This document shows positions 56,651 through 64,000 of a DNA stretch of 64,000 bases, piece by piece (position 1 is the first letter of the stretch; the number at the start of each line of letters is the position of its first letter). Under the pieces are notes generated by a model. The model was not told where the DNA came from. It saw nothing but the letters and a program-made list of their open reading frames with translations, and did not search any database. The stretch spans positions 3,421,237 to 3,485,236 of the forward strand of contig RPFO01000072.1 in the NCBI GenBank assembly GCA_009746045.1. Direction: 5' to 3'. The translations under genes were made by a program, and so were the position numbers. Source of the stretch: Mesostigma viride. Its lineage: Eukaryota; Streptophyta; Mesostigmatophyceae; Mesostigmatales; Mesostigmataceae.

Positions 56651-57214
56651 CTATTTGAACTGTATCAAGAATCTCCTTTTCCCGATTTTAGGGTGAACGA
56701 TGGAACCAAGGTCCACTGCACGAAAACGCTTTCGCGCTCGCCTGACGACGACGACAACTCTTTCGGGCTCCTTCTTGGCCAAATGATGATGGCATTTCGG
56801 GAGCTCCATTCGAATTGTTTCGATGTTTTCTAGCGCGTACTTGATGACACCGTGAGTAATAGCCCAACGGAAGAAGTTCATTTGACCGAGAGTCGTCTGC
56901 ATCGTCCTCGTCCCGTCCGATGACGAGACATTGATCTTCTTCCGCCTTGCAAAAGGGTCGAACATCTTCTTTGAGTAGAAATCTAGATGTTCGCGGTAAG
57001 ACATGTAAAGGTTTACAGGCATGCCGTCATCGTCGCTGATGCATTCCACCTGATGCGTCCTGGCAAAGTTCGTGACTAGCCACTCCAGAACCCTCAGAGA
57101 AAGGGCGTTCGAGGCCGGTTTCGAGTTTGTGACATCGCCTCGAAGGTCATAGAGCGTGTTGAAGTTCTGGTCGTTCTCGTAAAAACGGAACAGAGACCTC
57201 TCGATGAGGCTCAT
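56651..57214 (-). CDS. Conserved giant-virus-type protein (187 residues)
   Basis: Start chosen at MSLIERSLFRFYEND (57214); the frame is open further but enters the divergent gene's 5' region. The string YSKKMFDPFARR and the later TTLGQMNFFRWAI are patterns I associate with an uncharacterised protein shared by several NCLDV families, recalled and not verified. A basic C-terminus (RRARKRFRA, KIGKRRFL) suggests nucleic-acid contact. Divergent from the gene at 57319. Confidence 0.55.
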   Translation of the reverse strand: MSLIERSLFRFYENDQNFNTLYDLRGDVTNSKPASNALSLRVLEWLVTNFARTHQVECISDDDGMPVNLYMSYREHLDFYSKKMFDPFARRKKINVSSSDGTRTMQTTLGQMNFFRWAITHGVIKYALENIETIRMELPKCHHHLAKKEPERVVVVVRRARKRFRAVDLGSIVHPKIGKRRFLIQFK

Positions 57215-57318
57215 CACTCTGAACTTTAATACACAGCGATCGTTTTGATTTTGGTCTGGAGAACGAACCTCGTTCGTACAGGGAACGATTTTTTTTTGCA
57301 AACGTTTGAATAACCGCA

Positions 57319-58170
57319 ATGGCGATGGAGGAGGGAGAAATCCCTGGCGTCTCGAGGGGATGGTCAAGCCGACGTGCGAATCCTCGAGAGGCAAGCGACG
57401 TCTTAAAAGCCGTCAACGGCGCGTGTTGTACCTGGGACGTTCCAAGACCGTACATCCACTTCGTGACGTCGACCAAAGAACTCGTGGCGGAACTCGGAAA
57501 CGACGCGTATACCATGACCGAGTTTCGCAAGGGGGTGTACGTCCTCCTCGCCCTTGTGAGAGTACGTGGCGGTCGTCCAGTTTGCGCGCTAGTACACGGG
57601 GACCGGACAGTTGACATTATCAAGATGCCAACTTTCAAGACAAAACTTTTCAAAGGAACTGTCGCGGTTGGAATCTTGACTACAGACTTTATGAATCGGT
57701 CCGTCATATATATACATGACTGTCTGGCTTTCAGTCGCCGAAATTTGAGATCTCGAGATTTTAAATCTAGGCTCGAATACGCGCAAATGATTGTTTCGAT
57801 GAACTTTCCTAGTACGGGAAACATGTATTTGCACACATTTATTAAGTGCAGTCCTTTTATGGACATTAGGTCGGGAGACATGGACACGAAAAACAATAAT
57901 GTTCTTTTTATTCCTTCTTCATCTTTCGTTGAACAAGGATACGTGAAGGGTAAGGTACCCGTGCTCCTGGAGAACAAAATCGGTGCAACTACCGAAAAGG
58001 GGAGCAACCTTCTCAGAAAGTCTAAACTTTGCTCCCTCGCTGACCGCCTGACTTCTGGTTGGCGCGTCTGCCCCGGCTGGACTTCTTGGGGTCGTACACA
58101 ATGCGGTACAGCAGGCGTTCCCCCGCCGATGACATGGGGGATTCTTGGATCTGGAGTTTTTTTGTCGTAG
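57319..58170 (+). CDS. Nucleotidyltransferase-fold (capping-enzyme-like) protein lacking catalytic motifs
   Basis: 283 residues. The stretch VYVLLALVRVRGGRPVCALV, then FKGTVAVGIL, then VIYIHDCLAFSRRNL with RSRDFKSRLEYAQ follows the order of mRNA guanylyltransferases (motif I region, III, IIIa: DCLA...R.F..RL). LFIPSSSFVEQGYVKG sits where motif IV lies. But the motif I lysine (KxDG) is absent (TEFRKG), motif III lacks DGE, and motif IV lacks DG. If the fold is right this is a pseudo-enzyme, or it is a different fold. The last 50 residues overlap the convergent primase and are probably not native. Confidence 0.4.
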   Translation: MAMEEGEIPGVSRGWSSRRANPREASDVLKAVNGACCTWDVPRPYIHFVTSTKELVAELGNDAYTMTEFRKGVYVLLALVRVRGGRPVCALVHGDRTVDIIKMPTFKTKLFKGTVAVGILTTDFMNRSVIYIHDCLAFSRRNLRSRDFKSRLEYAQMIVSMNFPSTGNMYLHTFIKCSPFMDIRSGDMDTKNNNVLFIPSSSFVEQGYVKGKVPVLLENKIGATTEKGSNLLRKSKLCSLADRLTSGWRVCPGWTSWGRTQCGTAGVPPPMTWGILGSGVFLS

Positions 58171-59482
58171 AGAAAAGCTGGACGGAGATGTCGCTGGGGA
58201 TGCGACCTGGGTCGGAGCGGTATCCTCTGCACTCGTCGTCAAAGCAGCGCTGGAACCACCCGTGTCTGTTGACTTCGAACCAGACATTGTTCCGCTCGTG
58301 CATGCGATGCACGTTGCGACAATCCCGGCTTCGACTCCACACCCAGTACACGCTCGACTGCCCCTCACCGTCTTTGAAAGCGTTCGTCAAGACCACCCCT
58401 GTTAGGAGTTTGCAAATGGCCTTGTACTCTTCGCTGTCCTTTGGCAGAAGAGTTCCGTTCGCGTTCGAGGGACCTGCAGGGTACAAAGCGGACGGGCGAT
58501 CATGAGCGCGTTTGTTTCGGTTCTTTCGACATCGGGGTTGCTCGACAAGGTCCTCGTCATGGTCGCTGGGAGCCACGACGGTGGCGGGAACCACGTTCTC
58601 CATCTCGTCATAGATCCGAACCGAGGTCATACGGAGCTGGTGGTAGATAGACGGAGGGTCGTAGTCGACGCTACCCTCCGAGTCTGTCTGCGAAACGAAC
58701 GTGTAGGGACGGTTCTCATGGATCTTGCCGAAGACACACGAGCATTCTCGTCGAATGTCCGCTTTTCTCCTGCAGTATGCGCACGGACACGTTCGTGCAG
58801 AAGATCCTCCGCCTTTGCAACCTTGAAGCTCCTTGTCGAGGATCCGAAACTTCTTGCTGCACTCGCCACATCGAACACATTTGAGAGAGTACAGCATCCG
58901 GAGGCCGTTGTCTAGCATGATAGACGAGTCCACGACCGCGTTCCAGGAGTTCGTTTCTGGTCGTGGCCCGAACTTGGTGTGCAAACGAGACACGATGAAG
59001 CTTCTGAGCTCGAGGGCGACATCCTTGTTGACAGGGATACCCGGCCAGTGGACGTGCACGCCACTTTTTACCAGGTTACCTTTCTTCTTCGTGGGAGCTT
59101 TGCAAATCACCATGTGATAGTCCACCTGGTCGCCTTCTTGCACGCAAGAACGTACAAGCGTTTGGATCTCAGGAATCCACTCGTTTTCTATCACAGATGT
59201 CATGTCGGATTCGTCCTCGCAGTCGATGTCTAGAAAGAACGGGAAGACCGGATCGGACTTTTGCTCCACAATAAAGTTTTGCTTTTCCTCTGTCGCGTCT
59301 TTCTCGATGCATTTGTAAAACTCAAAAAGACAATCGCTTGAAACGTAGACTTTGCCTCCGCGAAACCCGTCTAAGAGAAGATGCGTGTACTCTTCAGTCG
59401 ACTCCACGAAACATTGTCTCTCAACCAACCATTCGGTCGCGTTGGAATAGGGAGGCGGCTGCCATCTCGTCGTGGGGCACAT
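58022..59482 (-). CDS. Archaeo-eukaryotic primase (PrimPol/UL52-like)
   Basis: 486 residues, open. Motif I is FFLDIDCED (D85, D87); motif II KSGVHVHW (H143, H145); motif III VVDSSIMLDNGLRMLYSLK (D185, R195, K201), the standard AEP arrangement in NCLDV and herpesvirus-type primases. A cysteine cluster follows at about 201-250 (CVRCGEC...CPCAYC). The C-terminal DCRNVHRMH...RCFDDECRG is a UL52/PrimPol zinc motif. No helicase domain is fused, unlike the D5 proteins of many NCLDVs. It would make primers for viral DNA replication. All catalytic residues are present. Confidence 0.82.
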   Translation of the reverse strand: MCPTTRWQPPPYSNATEWLVERQCFVESTEEYTHLLLDGFRGGKVYVSSDCLFEFYKCIEKDATEEKQNFIVEQKSDPVFPFFLDIDCEDESDMTSVIENEWIPEIQTLVRSCVQEGDQVDYHMVICKAPTKKKGNLVKSGVHVHWPGIPVNKDVALELRSFIVSRLHTKFGPRPETNSWNAVVDSSIMLDNGLRMLYSLKCVRCGECSKKFRILDKELQGCKGGGSSARTCPCAYCRRKADIRRECSCVFGKIHENRPYTFVSQTDSEGSVDYDPPSIYHQLRMTSVRIYDEMENVVPATVVAPSDHDEDLVEQPRCRKNRNKRAHDRPSALYPAGPSNANGTLLPKDSEEYKAICKLLTGVVLTNAFKDGEGQSSVYWVWSRSRDCRNVHRMHERNNVWFEVNRHGWFQRCFDDECRGYRSDPGRIPSDISVQLFSTTKKLQIQESPMSSAGERLLYRIVYDPKKSSRGRRANQKSGGQRGSKV

Positions 59483-59637
59483 CTTCTCTCACAGCGTAGT
59501 CGATTAAGAGGTTGTAAAACGAAGAAATTAACTGAAACACGACGTCAAAAAACGCCTCCATCTTTCATGGCGAAGACGAGGAACTTCGCGGCTATCTGTC
59601 TCGTATGAAAATCTCGAGTCTGCGTTAGGACTTAAAA

Positions 59638-60409
59638 ATGGATGCGGCTGAAGGGATCAATCTAGAAGTAGATCCCCCAGAATCGTGACGTCACATGAGA
59701 GTTCTCCAATCAAATCAAATCTCAGGCCAGAAGACGCGTCTGAGGTAGGCGTCCATCAGATTTTGTTCCGAAAAAACGAACCGTTTGCAACAAAATCTAG
59801 CATTCAAGAAGACGGACGCGTATGGACGACCAACATCGAGGTGCTTGTTTTTCTTGGGCTCAAAAAGCGCTTGCATATCGAGAGATGCATGACATGGCAG
59901 CGAGTCGTGCTGACTTTTTAGGAAACCTGATTGGTCTACCCGTGATTCTTCTAACAGCTAGTGCAGGAACCGCATCTTTTGCAAGTAGGAGACAAGATCG
60001 ATGCAACAACCGAGATTTACTCACGATATACGTCGGAGTCGCTAGCATGGTCTCGTCCGCTCTAACGGGAATTCAGAATTTTCTGAAGTTCCATCAAAAG
60101 GCTGAAAAGCATCGTCAGATGTCCAACCGTTTTTCGTCGTTTTATCGGGAAGTAGATGTGGAACTAACAAAATCACGCCAGCATCGCCTAGATCCGTTCG
60201 AGTTCGTCCAAACTTTACGACTTACGCTTGACCGGCTTTTGTCAGAGGATCCGCCGATACCGGCCACCGTCCGGCGTAAGCACAAAAGACTTAAATCTCG
60301 CGCCGTAACCGATACTACGAACAACAATCCCCACACTCCGGGCATGCCACAAGTAGTCGTGGATAAGGACCAGGACGCAAACGAAGTTCGTACGATCAAA
60401 AAACTCTGA
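59638..60409 (+). pseudogene. SLATT-like two-helix membrane protein, N-terminal frameshifts
   Basis: The frame 59822-60409 (195 residues) has SWAQKALAYREMHDMAA, two membrane helices (LIGLPVILLTASAGTASF and LTIYVGVASMVSSALTGIQNFL) and then FHQKAEKHRQMSNRFSSFYREVDVEL, the typical course of SLATT/DUF4231-type domains. Upstream, MDAAEGINLEVDPPES (59638) and a second frame with TSHESSPIKSNLRPED look like its N-terminus in two other frames. SLATT proteins in bacteria are predicted pore-forming effectors of nucleotide-sensing defence; related genes occur in large eukaryotic viruses with unknown role. Confidence 0.6.
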
Positions 60410-60424
60410 CCGTATGGTATCGAA

Positions 60425-60613
60425 ATGCGCGCTATATCGATCGCAGTTTATTTCTTAAGCGTGTACATGCTACTGGTCGCCCGACCACGGTGCATGTTTG
60501 AAGAGAACGGAGATCCTATACCTTTTGGCGTCGGAGAAAATCAGACGCTTCTACCTTTTTGGCTCGTAGCTCTATCGCTTGCGTTGTACGTATCTGTACT
60601 TACGTCAAAGTAA
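60425..60613 (+). CDS. Two-helix small membrane protein (62 residues)
   Basis: Helix 1 (AISIAVYFLSVYMLLV), a loop with RPRCMFEENGDPIPFGVGEN, and helix 2 (PFWLVALSLALYVSVL). The loop pattern P..MF...G....FG.G is one I recall from a small membrane protein common to NCLDVs, unverified. Followed after one base by the next ATG (TAA-A-ATG). Confidence 0.6.
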   Translation: MRAISIAVYFLSVYMLLVARPRCMFEENGDPIPFGVGENQTLLPFWLVALSLALYVSVLTSK

Positions 60614-60614
60614 A

Positions 60615-60776
60615 ATGGACACTCTCAACTTGACAGGGTATGACGTCACGAGCGAAAACTTAGAGCCAGTGATCGATGATCTTCCCGACGGCTTTCAAAG
60701 CTATTACCGGGACGACTTGCTAAATCTCTATCTTGCACTGCGTGAAATGATAGAAGCCTCGGGGCTTCCTTTCTAA
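60615..60776 (+). CDS. Acidic 53-residue protein
   Basis: MDTLNLTGYDVTSENLEPVI then an acidic helical stretch (DDLLNLYLALREMIEA). No membrane segment. The start codon lies two bases after the previous stop, so both may come from one transcript. Function unknown. Confidence 0.45.
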   Translation: MDTLNLTGYDVTSENLEPVIDDLPDGFQSYYRDDLLNLYLALREMIEASGLPF

Positions 60777-60861
60777 AAAACGCGAATTTCTCTGATTTTT
60801 GCGACTTCGTGGCGTCATTTTCAATCGCTCCGGAATATATTCGTCCTGATTATTAGAAAGT

Positions 60862-61422
60862 ATGAGCCTCGTGTTTCACCGATTTGATGGAAACACGAGC
60901 AACTTGGGAGTAAACATCGTCCCTGCCATCACGTCGCCGCTAATCACAGAGGTGCCGCCCGCATACCTCTTACCATCGGACGAGGTGATCGTCACGCCGA
61001 TCCGTTCGTCTCTTCTCGTTATCCCCCAGAGGGTGATGGAGCAACGAGAAGTGGCTGTCGTATCAGGGAGCAGCATCACGTACTGTCCTTACACCGGGTG
61101 CGCTACCACGTATCCGTTCGACGTTCGAACAACTGGGCTCGTCGAAAACAGCAATACGTTGCTCATTGACCCCGTAGACGGGTCGCTTTTGAGCCAGATT
61201 TCAGGAAAGTTTGTGTATGGTCCGAAGTCTGGCGTGGAAGTTCCTCGATCCCCCTGTGTCGTTTGCCCATATAACGCTATAATGTCTTTACACCGACCTG
61301 AAACGACAATCAGTGATTTAAACGGTTTTTCGAACCGTTTGTTTTTTCTTCACGGAGACAAAGCGGACGGAGACAACGAGAGATACTCTTCCTCCCACTT
61401 CAACGAGTATAAGACAAAGCGC
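60862..61422 (+). pseudogene. DUF3179-like protein truncated by a copia element
   Basis: ATG 60862 after ATTAGAAAGT. SSITYCPYTGCATTYPFDVR, then NSNTLLIDPVDGSLLSQISG, then FVYGPKSG follows the DUF3179 pattern (C-P-x(2-3)-C near the start, an N-T-L-L-x-D..GSL.SQ..G core). The coding sequence is cut at 61422 by the LTR starting TGTTGG; the last residues to the stop at 61446 belong to the LTR. Such proteins are mostly bacterial and of unknown function. Confidence 0.65.
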
Positions 61423-62200
61423 TGTTGGAAAGGTAGAGGAAACTAATGGGTTTTACACAATGCCTTGTGCTTGGCCTTGTTACCCTTGCACCTTGCAGGT
61501 GATGAAAGACTGAGCTTGAAGACAATGGAAGAGAGACCAGAAAAAGAGTTTTATTTCTTAGGCTGAGAGGTTAGGAAAAGAGGTACCTGGCCTTAGGAGC
61601 CAGTTTCTTTTTATACCTTTCTAGCTAGGAAGGATGACATCAGATGCTGATGTCATCATAGAAGCTTGTAGAAACATCTAAGCATATTCCCAGCATATTC
61701 TCAGTATATTCCAGGAATATTCCTGGTATATTCCTAGAACATTCCAAGGTCATTCTAGAAAGGTTCTAATGAGCTGGCATGACAGTTGATTGCCAAATGT
61801 CCTCTGAACAATGTGCCACATCTAATGCTTAATAAAGTGACACATGGTTTCTACTTGGAATGACAAGTGTAATCCAATGAGTCTATCCACTTGTCAGTCA
61901 ATGGAATGCAACACTTGTCACTATGAGCTTCCAACACATGTCAGCTCATGGAATGGACACTTGTCTACCAAAGAAGTACACCACTTGTCAAGCATGGAAG
62001 TGATGCTACTAGACCAACTCAGGTACAAGAGATCTATGGCCAAATATAGGACTATGGCACATGAACATTGATCAGCTCATTGAGAGCAATTCATCTAACT
62101 TATCAGATCTATCAAATTCTCAGCCCTTGTGAAGTAAAACAAAGAAGAAGAAAGTCAGGCTGGAATATAGTGTGGGCAGGTGGGTATATGATCCCCAACA
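61423..62200 (-). repeat. 3' LTR of the second copia element
   Basis: Bounded by TGTTGGAAAGG at 61423 and ATCCCCAACA at 62200, a perfect TGTTGG/CCAACA terminal inversion. The interior has several copies of words like ATATTCC and CACTTGTC. No second copy is visible in the window, so the boundaries rest on the termini and on the adjoining polypurine tract. Confidence 0.75.
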
Positions 62201-62209
62201 CCCCCCTTA
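62201..62209 (-). other. Polypurine tract of second copia element
   Basis: On the element strand TAAGGGGGG lies immediately before TGTTGGGGATC, the start of the 3' LTR. This is the expected plus-strand priming site of a copia element. Confidence 0.75.
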
Positions 62210-62228
62210 GCCAGCTGAACACAAAGGA

Positions 62229-64000
62229 CTAAGTTGACATGAGTTTGCCACGCAGGGCAGTGAACCTGGCACGTGAAAGTGCCTTCGTCAGAAGATCAGC
62301 AAGCATGTCCTCCCCAGGACAATGCTTCATGGCGATGAGTCCCCCCTCCACCTTCTCCCGGATGAAATGGAAACGCACGTCAATGTGCTTCGTGCGCTTG
62401 GGATGAACAGGGTCACGAGCGAGTGCCACGGCGCCTGTGTTGTCGCAGAAGACAGGCGTGGGCCCCTGAACTGGATGCCCCAGCTCCCCCAACATGTGCC
62501 TCAGTGGAAGCACTAGCTGGGTTACGCTGCTAGCAGCAATGTACTCCGCCTCGCAGGAAGACAGGGCGGTAACGTGCTGCTTGCGGCTGCACCACTCGAC
62601 TGCGGCCCCCCTGAACATCACTACATTGCCAGAGACAGATCTGCGTGTCTCAGGGCAGTTCCCCCAATCGGCATCCGTCCACCCCTCCAGCCCCCCTTGG
62701 CCACCATAGCGCAGTCCCAAGTCCTTGGTGTGGACAAGGTAGCGCACCAATCGCTTGGCCAGCTCCAAGTCGCCCTCCGTGGGTGCCTGCATGCATTGGG
62801 CCAGCTGGTTGACAGCAAAAGCAATGTCTGGGCGCGTCCATGTCGCGGCGTACATGAGAGCACCAACAATCTGCTGAAAGAGTTGATGGTTTGGGGCATC
62901 ACACATTCCCCCCTCGCGACGGGGACTACCAGGCACTATAGGGGTGTGCACAGGGTGAGGGGTAGAAAGCCCAAAACGGGCAGCAATAGCTTCAATGTAG
63001 GGCCGTTGGTGCATGGTAAGGGAACGAGACGCAGGGTCGATAGTAAGGGAAACACCGAGGAAAAGAGAGGGATTGTCCGACTCAGTGATTGAAAAGTATT
63101 AGCCAAACGGCGAGACCAGGATGCCAGCCAGGAAGGGGAAGGATGAGCAGCAAGAATGTCATCGACGTGCACGAACACGAAACCACGAGACGAAGGGTAG
63201 TAATACAGGCACGCATCAATTTGGCTTTGGATGGCGCCGTCAGAAAGAAGGTGTGCACGGAACGTTTTATGCCAATTGCGTGGCGCTTGCTTGATGCCAT
63301 ACAAGCTGCGGTGCAGCTTCCACACAAGCACATCGCCATTGGCATCCCGCTCTTCAAAGCCAGTAGGGGGACGCACAAAGACATCCTCCTGTAGGGGAGC
63401 ATAGAGAAAAGCGGTTCGGACATCGAGCTGCTTGACAGTAAAGCCAGACGTGACAGCTAAAGCAAGAGCAAGTCGCACGGTGGACGCACGAACAGTGGGG
63501 GAAAAGACTTCATTAAAGTCGATACCTTCACGTTGGGCAAAACCTTTCACGACAAACCTGGCCTTGTGACGGCCGTCGGACTTGACAGCAAATACCCACC
63601 GGGAAGGGAGGACCTTGGCACCGGCGGGCAAAGTACGCGGGCTCACAAGCGAGTATACTGCATGATCACGAATGCTATTAATTTCGCTCAACAGCGCAGC
63701 CCGCCACTCTGGACTGTTGTTAGCCTCAGTAAAGGAGACGGGAAGGGAAACGTCACTGCCAGTAAAATGCACTGTGTCAAAAAGATCACGAACTGACTGG
63801 TAATGCGGAAAAAAACGAGCCCATTTAGGCGACACCGTGACAGGGGGAGCATAGGTAGTAATCTCCATCGCGAGGGGTTCACGGGTGCTACCGCAAAACA
63901 TCAGCTCATCAGCAGTTGCCATGGCGACATTACCAGCTGGGTTACGTCGCAGCGCAGAGATTGTACTTTGCAGTCGAGCAGCACTTGAAGTGGCAGTGAC
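62229..64000 (-). pseudogene. Copia Pol: reverse transcriptase and RNase H, one frameshift, 5' end outside window
   Basis: The part 62936-64000 is open to the window edge and holds RWVFAVKSDGRHKARFVVKG, QLDVRTAFLYAPL and the catalytic box FVHVDDILA. The part 62229-63014 holds ALMYAATWTRPDIAFAVNQL, GWTDADWGN, SSCEAEYIA and the end FCDNTGAVALARDPVHPKRT with TKHIDVRFHFIRE of copia RNase H. A shift near 63080 separates them. Integrase and Gag must lie beyond 64000. Typical of copia elements of plants and algae. Confidence 0.85.

Larger units (their letters stand above)
61423..64000 (-). mobile_element. Second Ty1/copia element, partial (runs off window)
   Basis: Seen from its 3' end: a 778-bp LTR (61423-62200) with perfect TGTTGG...CCAACA ends, a polypurine tract next to it, then RNase H and reverse transcriptase on the - strand continuing past 64000. 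Its target flank at 61418-61422 is AGCGC; the partner copy lies outside the window. Different from the first element: standard LTR ends and a VDD catalytic box. Confidence 0.85.

Noticed and set aside
57147-58232. 361-codon - strand frame opposite the capping-like gene
   Set aside because: It overlaps three better-supported genes and has R/S/T-rich antisense composition without motifs.
62574-63092. 172-codon + strand frame inside the second copia element
   Set aside because: Antisense of RNase H and reverse transcriptase domains.
1-64000. Major capsid protein, packaging ATPase, DNA polymerase B or other NCLDV core genes
   Set aside because: I looked for FtsK/HerA-type Walker motifs, YGDTDS and jelly-roll capsid patterns in the large frames and found none in this window.

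Overview
This window looks like a stretch of a eukaryotic nuclear genome that carries DNA from a large double-stranded DNA virus (nucleocytoplasmic large DNA virus, NCLDV-like), since invaded by LTR retrotransposons. The viral signature is the gene mix: a D6/SNF2-type helicase, an archaeo-eukaryotic primase with a UL52/PrimPol-type zinc tail, two KilA-N proteins, a phytanoyl-CoA-dioxygenase-type enzyme, a class II ribonucleotide reductase, a SLATT-like protein, a DUF3179-like protein, many tiny membrane proteins, very tight gene spacing and short AT-rich promoters. The eukaryotic signature is two Ty1/copia-type elements, one with 644-bp LTRs and a 5-bp target duplication inside a viral gene. 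No ribosomal RNA, tRNA, capsid or DNA polymerase gene was found. The host and virus family cannot be fixed from sequence alone.

Layout. 1-9.6 kb: a GC-richer block with a chromo-like gene, three tandem copies of a 67-residue membrane protein gene (with a 124-N assembly gap), four genes of unknown or zinc-binding type, and repeat-filled spacers, including a 28-bp tandem array and a 1.3-kb imperfect inverted repeat around a 94-bp tandem repeat. 9.9-14.6 kb: dioxygenase, small C..C..C..H zinc proteins and two tandem KilA-N genes. 14.7-25.6 kb: large, low-complexity, probably structural proteins, three of which share an N-terminal tag. 25.6-36.1 kb: small membrane and virion-type proteins, a broken helicase and a broken PAN/Apple mucin-like membrane protein. 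36.1-38.1 kb: class II ribonucleotide reductase. 38.2-55.7 kb: a phage-fibre-like protein and a giant FN3/LamG/SPRY-like adhesin gene split by an 8170-bp copia element. 55.8-61.4 kb: small membrane proteins, a nucleotidyltransferase-fold-like protein, primase, SLATT-like and DUF3179-like genes. 61.4-64 kb: a second copia element running off the window.

How the genes fit together. Primase, helicase and reductase would serve replication and transcription. The tagged proteins, LamG adhesin, fibre-like protein and small membrane proteins would build the particle and its surface. KilA-N, zinc and chromo-like proteins are likely DNA-binding regulators. Roughly a dozen viral reading frames are broken by one- or two-base shifts, several at homopolymers, while neighbours of 870-1321 codons are open. 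This is best read as an endogenised viral region in early decay, although assembly error at homopolymers cannot be excluded.
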